DNA from: Pseudomonas triticifolii
GTDB taxonomy: Bacteria; Pseudomonadota; Gammaproteobacteria; Pseudomonadales; Pseudomonadaceae
Assembly: GCF_014358015.1 (NCBI RefSeq)
Contig: NZ_JACONV010000004.1
Coordinates: 1-64,000, forward strand
Direction of reading: 5' to 3'
DNA: 64,000 nt
The notes under the pieces: model-generated
What the model was told of the DNA's origin: nothing
What the model saw: the letters and a program-made list of their open reading frames with translations, nothing else
The model's database searches: none
Shown: positions 18,422 through 27,182 of the stretch, piece by piece
Position numbering within the stretch: position 1 is the first letter of the stretch
How the letters are laid out: every line of letters starts with the position of its first letter
Program-made: the position numbers and the translations under genes

Positions 18422-19062
18422 TACCCCGATATACGTTTGGCGGGTACACCGAATACTGTAGTGCCTGCGGCCACATTGCGTATCGCAACGCTACCCGCTC
18501 CGACTACAGCCTGCTTGCCGACTCTGACCTTGGGCAACACGCTGGCATGCGTGCCCATGAAAACGCCCTCTTCCAACACGACACCGCCGGTGATGTCGCA
18601 ATGTCCACTCAAGGTTGAAAAATCCCCAATGTCTGCGTCATGACCTATCAGGCAGCCAATATTGAGTGTCACGAACGCGCCAATCCGAAGATCTACTGTT
18701 AGCACGGTTGAAGGGCAGATAACTGCGCCCTGACCAATCACGACATTCTCACCGATGATGACCGAGGGATGGATCAGCGTAAAAAAACGGCTTCCCTTGG
18801 CAAGCAGCTTTTCCACAACAACGCGTTTACCCAACGGCGCGCCAATCGCGCAAACCAGATACTCATCGGGCCCGGGCTCGTAATCGTCCACAGTTGAAAC
18901 GACAGGTGGATAATGCTCGAAACGCTCGGTGGAGCCAGGGCCATCGTTAATAAATCCGGCAATGAACCAACCCGGATTCTGCGCCACCCAGTCCTTTAGC
19001 CATGCATGCACTTCGCGACCGAAAGCACCAGCACCGATAATAAGCAGTCTCTTCGCATTCAT
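18421..19062 (-). CDS. NeuD/VioB-family sugar N-acyltransferase
   Basis: 213 residues. The N-terminus is a small Rossmann-like domain (RLLIIGAGAFGREVHAWL) that binds the nucleotide-sugar. The C-terminal two thirds are a left-handed parallel beta-helix of hexapeptide repeats (VIIGENVVIGQGAVICPSTV). The acyltransferase histidine region is IGCLIGHDADIGDFSTLSGH. In the pathway it would transfer the acyl chain, probably 3-hydroxybutyryl from ACP, to the 4-amino group made by the aminotransferase (role called VioB). It overlaps the SDR gene by four bases (ATGA) and the KAS III gene by one. Confidence 0.85.
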   Translation of the reverse strand: MNAKRLLIIGAGAFGREVHAWLKDWVAQNPGWFIAGFINDGPGSTERFEHYPPVVSTVDDYEPGPDEYLVCAIGAPLGKRVVVEKLLAKGSRFFTLIHPSVIIGENVVIGQGAVICPSTVLTVDLRIGAFVTLNIGCLIGHDADIGDFSTLSGHCDITGGVVLEEGVFMGTHASVLPKVRVGKQAVVGAGSVAIRNVAAGTTVFGVPAKRISG

Positions 19063-19817
19063 TGCGCAAGATACCCCCCATCCACGACCATCGACGTCCC
19101 GGTCACCCAGCGCGCCGCCGGAGACAGCAGGTAATTGACTGCGTAGGCGATATCCAGCGGCTCGCCAAACCCAAGCGGATGCTTCTGCTCGACGGCCTTC
19201 ATGGAATCGGTCCCGACCAGATCTTCCAGCGTGCGGGTCATTGCGGTTCTCACCACACCCGGCGCAATTGCATTGACCCTGATGCCGTCCCGGGCCAGCT
19301 CCAGAGCCGCGGCGCGAACCATTGATTCCACCGCACCTTTACTGGCGCAATATGCCATGAGGGATGGCTGGGCAGCCTGAGCCATCACCGACGAAAGTAG
19401 AACAATGCTGGCACCCTGAACGAATACGCCTTTCTGCCTGAAGACTTTGACCAGCGAGAAGCCGGAGGTGACGTTAGTGGCAAATACCGTTTCCCACTGC
19501 TCGAGTCCCAGCGCTCGAATCGGCATCGGCATCTGTACGCCAACTGCATGCACCAGCCCGTCAAACGGCGCATAAATCTTGACCAGGTTGCGCATCCAGC
19601 CTGAAACGGCGGTGCTATCGAGCAAATCGAAAGGCTCAACCCCATGACCTTCGCCGTGTAACTGGAGCCTTGTTGCCTCAAGGCGCTCGATATTCCTGCC
19701 AACCAGCACTACACGTGCGCCTTGCTGGCTCAACCAGATCGCAACCTGACTGCCAATACCGGAAGAAGCACCGGTCACCATTACCACTTTGCCACTCAGC
19801 GAAAAAGGACTACTCAC
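19059..19817 (-). CDS. Short-chain dehydrogenase/reductase, probable 3-oxoacyl-ACP reductase
   Basis: 252 residues from a GTG at 19817; a TTG at 19820 is the alternative, with GGGGAG 6-9 nt upstream. Classical SDR features are complete: cofactor motif TGASSGIG, active-site Ser in IVLLSSVMAQ, catalytic YCASK, and NAIAPGVVRTAMT. The FabG-like C-terminus (PAARWVTGTSMVVDGGYLAQ) supports reduction of acetoacetyl-ACP to 3-hydroxybutyryl-ACP between KAS III and the acyltransferase (role called VioR in P. syringae). Acting on a sugar is the alternative. It was probably cotranscribed with an upstream ACP gene before the insertion at 19926. Confidence 0.83.
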   Translation of the reverse strand: MSSPFSLSGKVVMVTGASSGIGSQVAIWLSQQGARVVLVGRNIERLEATRLQLHGEGHGVEPFDLLDSTAVSGWMRNLVKIYAPFDGLVHAVGVQMPMPIRALGLEQWETVFATNVTSGFSLVKVFRQKGVFVQGASIVLLSSVMAQAAQPSLMAYCASKGAVESMVRAAALELARDGIRVNAIAPGVVRTAMTRTLEDLVGTDSMKAVEQKHPLGFGEPLDIAYAVNYLLSPAARWVTGTSMVVDGGYLAQ

Positions 19818-19872
19818 CAACCAACGCTCCCCTTGAGAGCCGACCCATACGATTCAGAAAGACGCTGATGCT

Positions 19873-19925
19873 TTAGTTCTCAGTGACAAGATCGATAACG
19901 TCGTCAACTGTTTTGCAGCCGTTAA
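19873..19925 (-). pseudogene. 3' remnant of an acyl carrier protein gene cut by an IS end
   Basis: Immediately upstream of the SDR gene the minus strand reads LNGCKTVDDVIDLVTEN and then TAA. This is the typical last helix of an acyl carrier protein. The frame is interrupted at 19926, where the IS left end begins. It differs from the C-terminus of the intact ACP at 22921, so it is a second, lost ACP and not a displaced copy. The call rests on about 17 residues. Confidence 0.6.
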
Positions 19926-20110
19926 GGAAACTCTGAAAAAGACTTCCAAATCAGGTGAAATACGCCAGTCCCAAGCACTGAACGGTTAAGCCCCGATGAA
20001 TCAGGTGTCCTTCGCTGATGCCGAATACGCTGGTAAACGCAAACAGACCGGCGTGAACGCTTCCTGATTGAGATGGATCAGACCGTGCCTTGGAATGGCT
20101 TGTTCATCGA
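19926..20110 (+). mobile_element. Degenerate left end of an IS5-type insertion sequence
   Basis: Begins GGAAACTCTGAAAAAGACTT, matching the left end of the second IS at 21759. A transposase start follows at 19996 (MNQVSFADAEYAGKRKQT), corresponding to MKQMTFADAEYAGKRK of the family, and then a frameshift; the next family segment (LIEMDQTVPWNGL) is readable in another frame. Similarity ends near 20100, so only about 180 bp remain. The right border is approximate. Confidence 0.7.
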
Positions 20111-20413
20111 CAGGCGTCTGATCGGGAGACATGCAAGCATCGGTCATGATTGGAATGGCATACTTCATGGCATCTAAGCTGATTGTTTTTATAAGAAATT
20201 GATTTATAAGGTTATTTATTTTTTTTATAATAGAGCGGGCGTAGAAAAAACCATTCAAGCTGTTGATTTATATGGGCTTATATAGGTTTATAGTTACAAA
20301 AAACAGACACGCGCCCAACTAAGTTTTTTATTTAGTTGGGCGCCGGCATTAAAGTTACACATAAAGCTACACAACGCTGTAGCCGTTCAAAAACGTAGTC
20401 ACCCAAAGCAAAT
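20111..20413. other. Low-GC junk between the IS remnant and the integrase pseudogene
   Basis: About 300 bp of AT-rich sequence with no supportable gene. It includes a perfect 12-bp hairpin (20311-20322 with 20332-20343, 9-nt loop, arms GCGCCCAACTAA/TTAGTTGGGCGC). That could be a terminator or part of an attachment site for the integrase that starts 70 bp downstream. Confidence 0.5.
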
Positions 20414-20870
20414 ATGCCGCTAAAAAAACAAACGTTTAATGCTGACGAAATAGAAATATACGACGAAGCTGTTGTGTATAAGCGCGGCGAGTATTGGTAA
20501 ATGCGTATGTGGTTGGGTAAGGAAAAGAAATACGCACGTTTTAGCTTGCGCACACGCAACAGAGATACGGCAATAGACAAAGCAAAAAATACTATCACGA
20601 ACTAATGGCACAGCAGTTGGCAGGTAAACCTTATTTTTCCAAAACAACAAAGCAAGGCGTTGAAGAATATTTGAAGCAACGTGCGCTTGACGTAGAGGCT
20701 GAGCTAATAGTTAAAGGGCGTTATGGAACCATTAAAACGCACTTGGAGCATTAGCTTGATTTTATTGCACGAGATACATGGCATTGGCAGGACACAGTAA
20801 CATGGCGATTACACAACGCTATATTGAATTGCGTCCTGCTATGCTTAAAGCGGCAGTTGAGTTAGTTTAG
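20414..20870 (+). pseudogene. Tyrosine recombinase (phage-type integrase), internally deleted and stopped
   Basis: The start MPLKKQTFNADEIEIYDEAV, then KRGEYW-stop-MRMWLGKEKKYARFSLRTRN, then after a one-base shift KAKKYYHELMAQQLAGKPYF and VKGRYGTIKTHLEH-stop-LDFIARDT, is an integrase N-terminal domain. In yet another frame LAGHSNMAITQRYIELRPAM to VELV-stop (about 20785-20870) is the C-terminal end with the catalytic His and Tyr boxes. The catalytic core between them is missing (junction near 20775). Both stop codons sit where CAA and TGG would be expected. The gene cannot be functional. Confidence 0.75.
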
Positions 20871-21492
20871 AGGCTATCTCCAACATAAGCTCGTCCTCAA
20901 GCTTCAGCATATCTTTGCTTCTGGCTTTAAGTTTTTTTGCTGGCGCTCCAAAATAAACGCCCCATTCATCCAGCGACTTGGCAACTAAAGATAATGCGCC
21001 AACAGATGAGCCATCTCCAATAGTTACGCCTGGCAATATAACGCTGCCAGAGCCAATTATTACGTGCTTCCCCAATAATACTGGCGCTATTTTTACTTTT
21101 AGATATTTGTGTGGCACGGTTGGGTTTGTAAGAGCTTTACCCGTGTAATCATCTGTCCCAGAATAAATCCTTACGCCTTGCGATAAACCAGAAAAATCTT
21201 TCAACGTAATGCCGCCAGCACAGCTTAAATGACAACTCCCGCCAATATGTATATAGTTTCCAAGCGTAAGTGAGCCTGAGCAAGCAGCAATGACAACATT
21301 TCCATCGATACGTATGTTATTGCCAAGCGATATGTTATTCAGTCCAATAATCGTCGTATTTTTTGCTACTTTTACATTTTCGCCAACACTCTTAAATCCA
21401 AACTTACGAAGCTCTTCAGATTCAAAATAACCTTGATCAAAAGGATTTTGAGGTGTGTTTTGGTGTAAATCTTGCTGTGTGTCTTTTTCCAT
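20845..21492 (-). CDS. Hexapeptide-repeat acyltransferase of foreign base composition
   Basis: 215 residues, left-handed beta-helix acyltransferase of the WbbJ/galactoside O-acetyltransferase type: SLGNNIRIDGNVVIAACSG, GNYIHIGGSCHLSCAGGITL, LLGKHVIIGSGSVILPGVTI. The C-terminal GAPAKKLKARS is typical. Its low GC and AT-ending codons differ sharply from its neighbours, so it is imported cargo. Its last codons overlap the antisense of the integrase 3' end by 26 bp, so the native C-terminus may have been altered. It could O-acetylate a surface glycan; the substrate is unknown. Confidence 0.75.
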   Translation of the reverse strand: MEKDTQQDLHQNTPQNPFDQGYFESEELRKFGFKSVGENVKVAKNTTIIGLNNISLGNNIRIDGNVVIAACSGSLTLGNYIHIGGSCHLSCAGGITLKDFSGLSQGVRIYSGTDDYTGKALTNPTVPHKYLKVKIAPVLLGKHVIIGSGSVILPGVTIGDGSSVGALSLVAKSLDEWGVYFGAPAKKLKARSKDMLKLEDELMLEIASKLTQLPL

Positions 21493-21758
21493 TGCTGTTC
21501 TCTTTTGTGCTACTGCTTAGCAGTTGACTTTACGTGTAGCAAGCGTGTGTGGGAAGCGAAAAAGCAGCTCATGTTGTTATTGAGTGGGAGTAGCCTGATT
21601 CGTAACTATTTGATTTTTATGAAACTATTTTCAATAGTTACGAGTATTTCTACGTCATTAATGGCGTTGGCCGTGGTCCGCAGCGCAGGCATCCTCAGCC
21701 AGCTATATCGATACCATGTCCGGTTGGGTGATCCCGACATGGTATCGAGGGTGCTTAG
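21493..21758. other. Gap with two perfect inverted repeats
   Basis: No gene. Contains a 10-bp inverted repeat (CGTAACTATT 21601-21610 with AATAGTTACG 21633-21642, 22-nt loop) and a 12-bp inverted repeat (CGATACCATGTC 21709-21720 with GACATGGTATCG 21736-21747, 15-nt loop). It lies between the foreign acyltransferase and the IS left end. The repeats may be terminators, an attachment site or ends of another element. Confidence 0.6.
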
Positions 21759-22918
<1,160 letters not shown>

Positions 22919-22920
22919 CC

Positions 22921-23127
22921 TCAGGCCACGAGGGCATCAAAAATCGATGCGTACTTCAGAGTTTCCTTAAGGCGATTGGCTGCCAGGGTCTTGCCAAGAT
23001 GTTCGTCGGCCAGCGACATGAATGTCAGGACTTCAATAGAATCCCAGTCAAGGTTCTGACCTCTGCTGAGACTGCCTTCGTCTGCTTCCATCGCTTCTTC
23101 GATCAGCCTGAGTACTTTGTCTTCCAT
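22921..23127 (-). CDS. Acyl carrier protein
   Basis: 68 residues. The phosphopantetheine serine is in LDWDSIEVLTFMSLADEHLG, and the acidic helix II and helix IV (RLKETLKYASIFDALVA) are typical. GGGAGCGAAGAG precedes the ATG. A dedicated ACP fits the KAS III, reductase and N-acyltransferase genes downstream on the same strand, from which it is now separated by about 3 kb of mobile DNA. It probably carries the 3-hydroxybutyryl chain for the glycan. Whether the downstream genes still receive transcripts from its promoter is doubtful. Confidence 0.85.
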   Translation of the reverse strand: MEDKVLRLIEEAMEADEGSLSRGQNLDWDSIEVLTFMSLADEHLGKTLAANRLKETLKYASIFDALVA

Positions 23128-23268
23128 CTCTTCGCTCCCGGACAGCCTGCTATTGGATTGATTCTGCGCAGACGATAGTCAGCGCCTGATAGCGATGTAG
23201 CAATAGTCGAACCAAGCAGCCAAGTTAGTGAAGACGTTCGTATAGCGGGCCCGGAGGGGAGGAAGAAC

Positions 23269-23322
23269 ATGAATTACGCAAATCAAAGACAAAAAGAGGA
23301 CGCGACTCTCGACGTTGATTGA
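23269..23322 (+). CDS. Possible 17-residue small ORF with strong Shine-Dalgarno
   Basis: ATG at 23269 preceded by GGAGGGGAGGAAG. The frame encodes MNYANQRQKEDATLDVD and stops, directly followed by an 11-bp hairpin (23319-23346). The leader is unusually strong for chance, but the peptide is short and unrecognised. It may be the remains of a gene removed during rearrangement of the island. Confidence 0.25.
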   Translation: MNYANQRQKEDATLDVD

Positions 23323-23346
23323 CGCCGCAGTGGGATGCGGCGTCAA
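23319..23346. terminator. Hairpin beyond the histidine kinase gene
   Basis: 11-bp perfect stem (TTGACGCCGCA/TGCGGCGTCAA), 6-nt loop. It lies 30 bp beyond the stop of the minus-strand kinase and at the end of the plus-strand 17-codon frame. No clear U-tract on either side. Confidence 0.5.
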
Positions 23347-23375
23347 TAATACCGCTCAGGCTCTGCAGCCTCCGC

Positions 23376-24071
23376 TCACGGCAAATAAATACTGAACAAC
23401 CCACCCCCAAGCGCACCGCCATTGGCGATCTCGATGTGGCCCTGCTTGCCATTACGCACATGCAGCCGTGCAATGTGCGAGGCGAAGTAAAGCCCCAGCC
23501 CGGTACTGCCGCTGCCCTGATGGATACCCAGAACATAGTCGGTCTGGTGCTCGATCAGGTGCGCCGGGTAGCCCGGACCATCGTCGTTGATCGAGATTTT
23601 CAACTGGCCGTCGTCGTCGCCCACGCTGATGAAAATACTCTCGCGTGCGAACCGGATGGCATTGATGATGATATTGGCGACCACCGAACCGACCAGTTCG
23701 CGGTCAAAGAAACCCAGCGGGTTCAAATCGTCGATTTCGTAGCGTGCGACGATGCCGCGGCTGGTCAGCACTTCCTCCTGATGCGCCAACTGTGCCTCGA
23801 TGAAGTCATCCAGCTCGTGGTAATCCGGACGCAGCGGCAACTGGTTGACGCCCAGTTTGTAGAGGCCGAGCAACTGCACCAGCATGCCGTTGAGGCTGGC
23901 GAACTCATAATCGATCACGCCATGCTCCGGCGTATCACGCTGTTCGGCGCAAAGCCGGCTTTGCCACTCGCTATGGGCCTGGGTCAGCTTGGCCAGCGAG
24001 TTCTTCATGTCGTGCACGGTGGAAGCAATCACCATGGAAAAATCGAGTCCCTGCTGCAGCTCTTCACTCAT
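23376..24071 (-). CDS. Stand-alone sensor histidine kinase
   Basis: 231 residues from the ATG at 24071, which overlaps the preceding stop by four bases (ATGA). No membrane segment or sensor domain. The phospho-acceptor region is IASTVHDMKNSLAKLTQAHS (H-box variant HDMKN). The ATPase boxes follow: ANIIINAIRFA (N), INDDGPGYP (G1) and GSGSTGLGLYFASHIARLH (G2). It is a soluble kinase that presumably acts with the REC-TPR protein encoded just upstream in the same operon. The input signal is unknown. Confidence 0.85.
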   Translation of the reverse strand: MSEELQQGLDFSMVIASTVHDMKNSLAKLTQAHSEWQSRLCAEQRDTPEHGVIDYEFASLNGMLVQLLGLYKLGVNQLPLRPDYHELDDFIEAQLAHQEEVLTSRGIVARYEIDDLNPLGFFDRELVGSVVANIIINAIRFARESIFISVGDDDGQLKISINDDGPGYPAHLIEHQTDYVLGIHQGSGSTGLGLYFASHIARLHVRNGKQGHIEIANGGALGGGLFSIYLP

Positions 24072-25669
24072 GCGCCAAACGCCCTTTCCCTGAGTTTCTG
24101 ATAACGCTCGTAACGCGGATCGCTGTCCGGGATCATGCCGACCATCTTCAGGCTGGCGCGGCACTCGTCGAGCCCGGCCTGCCCCAGGTTCTGCCCCGGA
24201 TGTAGCAACGACTGCGCCATGTTCAGCGCGATACTGATGTTCTTGGGTTGCAAGGCCAGCGCGCGACGGAAATGCTCCTGCGCTTCAGGCAGATTGCCAG
24301 CCTTGTAGCTGCGCACGCCTTGCAGGTTGAAGTCGATGGCCGCTTTGTTGGCTCCCAGAATCGCCGGATCATCGGTCATGCTGGCCACGCTTTTCATCAC
24401 GGCCGGGTCATCGCCGTAGACTTCGGCACAGTTCTTCAGCACGCCCGCCCCCGCCTCTTCCTGGCCCAATTGCTTGAGCTGCGAGGCCACCATCAGCGCA
24501 GCGTCGGCACTCAGGAACTGCTCCATGCCTTCAAGACGGGCCATGGCCTGTTCAGTCAGTTTGGCCGCGGTTTCAGGGTCGGAGTGCTGCAGACTTGCGG
24601 CCTTCATCAGGCGCGTGCGCACCTGCAGGCCTTCGTCGTTGGTGTGTTCCTTGGCCACATCGACCAAGGCATTGTTGATCTCGACACGGGTGCGCGCATC
24701 CAGTCCCTGATCGCCGCCCTTGCTGATGAGGGCATGGGCCAGACCGAGGTTGGTTTCAGGGTCTTTAAAACGCGAATGCGCGCCCTGGGACACCGCCTGA
24801 CGATAGGCCTTGGACGCACTTTCGAAATCTTCGTTACCCAGCGCCAGCTTGCCCAGCAGTTTCTGACGACGCACGGCCAGTGGCGAGAGGCGCACGGCAC
24901 TCTCCAGCACACTCTGCGCACGCTTGGCATCGCCACGCGCCACCAGCACCTCGGCCAGACCATCGAACAGCGCGGGCATGGTCGGGAAGGCCTTGATCGC
25001 CTGCTCGAACACTGCCTCTGCCTCCGTGACCTTGCCGCGCTTGAGCAGCAGGTTGCCCAAAGCGCCATAGGCCCAGGGTGTGGCACGGTCGGCCAGGATG
25101 GTCCTGAGGAAGGCCTCCAGCGGCTCGTTCTGCTTCAGGTCACGCAGCGCATCGGCTTTGTAACGCAGGCACAGCGGCGCAAAACGCGGGTCCTGTTCAA
25201 TCAGTTTGTTGCAGGCGGCCAGCACTTCGGCGGGCTTGCTACGGTCCAGCGCCTGCAGGATCGGCTTGAGCAATGTCTTGCGCTGAACCAGCTTTTCCAG
25301 ACGCTGGGCCAGGCCTGCGCGGTTGAAGGGTTTGGTCAGATAGCCATCGGGCTCCCACTCAAGGGCGCTCATGACCATCGCCTGACTGTTCTCGGCGGTC
25401 ACCATGATGAACACGCTTTCATAACTCAGCAGCCGCTCGACCATCAGGTCTTCCAACACTTGCTGGCCGTTCTTGCGGCCGTCACCCAGGTTGAAATCGT
25501 GCAGCACGAAGTCGTAACGCTTTTGCGAGCACATGCGCAGGGCTTGCTCACCGTTGTCGGCAGTATCCACTTCCTTGACGCCCAGCTCACGCAGCATCGA
25601 ACGCACCGAACTGCGGAAGTCGGAGAAGTCGTCGACGATCAGAAAGCTTTTTTGGTTGTACGCCAGCAT
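24068..25669 (-). CDS. Response regulator with C-terminal TPR repeats
   Basis: 533 residues. The receiver domain (about 8-130) has the phosphorylation aspartate at 58 (YDFVLHDFNLGDGRKNGQQV) and the acidic pair near 13-14 (FLIVDDFSDF). The rest is a run of tetratricopeptide-type helices (for example AYGALGNLLLKRGKVTEAEA, and near the end YKAGNLPEAQEHFRRALALQ). No DNA-binding or enzymatic output is seen, so output is probably by protein contact. It is translationally coupled to the soluble histidine kinase. Confidence 0.88.
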   Translation of the reverse strand: MLAYNQKSFLIVDDFSDFRSSVRSMLRELGVKEVDTADNGEQALRMCSQKRYDFVLHDFNLGDGRKNGQQVLEDLMVERLLSYESVFIMVTAENSQAMVMSALEWEPDGYLTKPFNRAGLAQRLEKLVQRKTLLKPILQALDRSKPAEVLAACNKLIEQDPRFAPLCLRYKADALRDLKQNEPLEAFLRTILADRATPWAYGALGNLLLKRGKVTEAEAVFEQAIKAFPTMPALFDGLAEVLVARGDAKRAQSVLESAVRLSPLAVRRQKLLGKLALGNEDFESASKAYRQAVSQGAHSRFKDPETNLGLAHALISKGGDQGLDARTRVEINNALVDVAKEHTNDEGLQVRTRLMKAASLQHSDPETAAKLTEQAMARLEGMEQFLSADAALMVASQLKQLGQEEAGAGVLKNCAEVYGDDPAVMKSVASMTDDPAILGANKAAIDFNLQGVRSYKAGNLPEAQEHFRRALALQPKNISIALNMAQSLLHPGQNLGQAGLDECRASLKMVGMIPDSDPRYERYQKLRERAFGA

Positions 25670-26039
25670 CGGATTCCTACACAGGAGAGGGTGAAAATAT
25701 GAGACCCAGAGCTTGAACCGTGTTCAGACTCGGAGTTGCAGCCGCTTTACGGGACGCGCATGGTAACTAATGGCAACGTGCCATAACACAGCTTTGCGCG
25801 CGCCGACCGCGCCAAGGCGTCAGCTCAACGGACAGCACACGCCAGTTTTTCGACCATTCATACAGAAACTATAGAGCGAACATCAATTTCGCGGGGATTA
25901 CACGCCGAATCAGCGCGCAGATTGAGAACCAGATCGAAAATGTGGGGGTGGAGGAAGGCAAGCGCAGGCAAGTCATATCAAAGAGCAGGCCCGCGCCAAA
26001 GCGCCGCGTCTGGGGCGGCGCTGAGGCGGGCGGTAAGGG
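25670..26039. other. Intergenic region with a terminator-like hairpin
   Basis: 370 bp without a gene. AGCGCCGC 26000-26007 pairs with GCGGCGCT 26015-26022 (7-nt loop), 18 bp beyond the SH3-protein stop and followed by TTT on the minus strand, probably its terminator. The left part should hold the promoter of the REC-TPR operon. Confidence 0.5.
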
Positions 26040-26714
26040 TTACACCCAGCCGTCGTTCTTTTTACGGCCGCGGGTCAGGGCCGGGAGGATCAGACCGACC
26101 AGCAGCCCGGCACCGGCGATGCTGCCGCCGTAAACCATATAGCGCATCATCACCTGTTTGTTCTCGTCACCCAGTCGCGCCTGGGTGGAGCGCAGTTCGG
26201 CCTGGGAGTCGGCCAGTTGGTCATTGAGCGTCTTGGTGCGCGCTTCCAGCTCATCGACCAGCTTCTTGCGCGCATCCAGGGTTTCCTGCATGCCTTGCAC
26301 GCGGGTTTTCCAGGTGTTGTCGATGCCGTTCAACTGTTCGGTCAGTTCTGCAACCTGTTGGGTCAACTGCGGAACACGCTCGGCCTGGCCGGGGACTTCC
26401 TGCAGGTCACTGGAGGGAATCCATACGGTACTGCCGCCCTCGCCGCGTACCTGGCTGAAATTGCCCGAGGTGCTGAGCAATTCGACTTTCTGCCCGGACT
26501 TGAGCGTGCCCACGATGCGGTGGCCATCAGTCGGGCCACTGCGTACATAGGTGGTCAGGCTGTCACTCACCCAGCGGTCGCTCTCCGCCGCTTGAGCACT
26601 GACAGGGATGATGACCGACAGAACGGCGCCCAGCAGACCGGTACCGATGAGACGACGCGAAACATAGAACAGGCCAGGGGCACGAGAAAGCAGTGCGGAA
26701 AGATGACGAGACAT
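26040..26714 (-). CDS. TIGR04211-type SH3 domain membrane protein
   Basis: 224 residues from the ATG at 26714 (MSRHLSALLSRAPG). Signal peptide (about 20-45, ending VSAQA), a bacterial SH3 domain (about 47-112; WVSDSLTTYVRSGPTDGHRI), a long coiled coil (about 115-190) and one C-terminal transmembrane helix (GGSIAGAGLLVGLILPAL) followed by basic residues. This order matches the YgiM-like family. The likely location is the periplasm, anchored in the inner membrane. The role is unknown, perhaps in envelope or peptidoglycan-related contacts. Confidence 0.85.
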   Translation of the reverse strand: MSRHLSALLSRAPGLFYVSRRLIGTGLLGAVLSVIIPVSAQAAESDRWVSDSLTTYVRSGPTDGHRIVGTLKSGQKVELLSTSGNFSQVRGEGGSTVWIPSSDLQEVPGQAERVPQLTQQVAELTEQLNGIDNTWKTRVQGMQETLDARKKLVDELEARTKTLNDQLADSQAELRSTQARLGDENKQVMMRYMVYGGSIAGAGLLVGLILPALTRGRKKNDGWV

Positions 26715-27182
26715 GGCAATGGTTATCTTTGTCTGGAATGAAAATAAAGCCCCGGTGTACGGGCCGGCTAACGATGGCAATGGCAGGCGGCAAATGCATT
26801 GCAACTCCTGCGCGGACAGGCTGTCTGCCTAACAGGCGAGTTGAAAAAACGCCTGACACTTCAATGATCGGCAGACACTTGCGAAGGCTGTCCAGAGAGT
26901 CCATCAGCTAACAGACCCTGTGAAATGGGTCAGGTTCACTATTGGCCTGCACAAGCGTCAAAATTCAGCCACAGGGTGCCTTCCATCAAGTCCCTGCTTT
27001 ACATGACATTCAGCCCGCAAAACGAGGCCCATGCCCCTGAACCTGGATCAGGTGAGGCTCGACGTTTGCATTCGCGCTCAAGTGCTGTAGAAAATAGCCG
27101 TCAGGCGTGAACGTCTTCGATGCTCACCATCCTGATGCGCAGGCCCTGCCGGCTCGAGTGCATCGCTCTAATGGAAAATAGA
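26715..27182. other. Intergenic region upstream of ppnN
   Basis: 468 bp between divergent genes. No supportable gene, RNA or strong palindrome. A short AACCTG-GAT-CAGGT hairpin near 27040 is not enough for a riboswitch. Confidence 0.5.

Noticed and set aside
24248..25702. 484-codon open frame on the plus strand
   Set aside because: Antisense of the REC-TPR gene, whose domain signals are clear.
27025..27065. Possible TPP-riboswitch-like AACCTG..CAGGT segment
   Set aside because: The conserved CUGAGA and GGAUAAU elements are missing, and the downstream gene is not thiamine-related.
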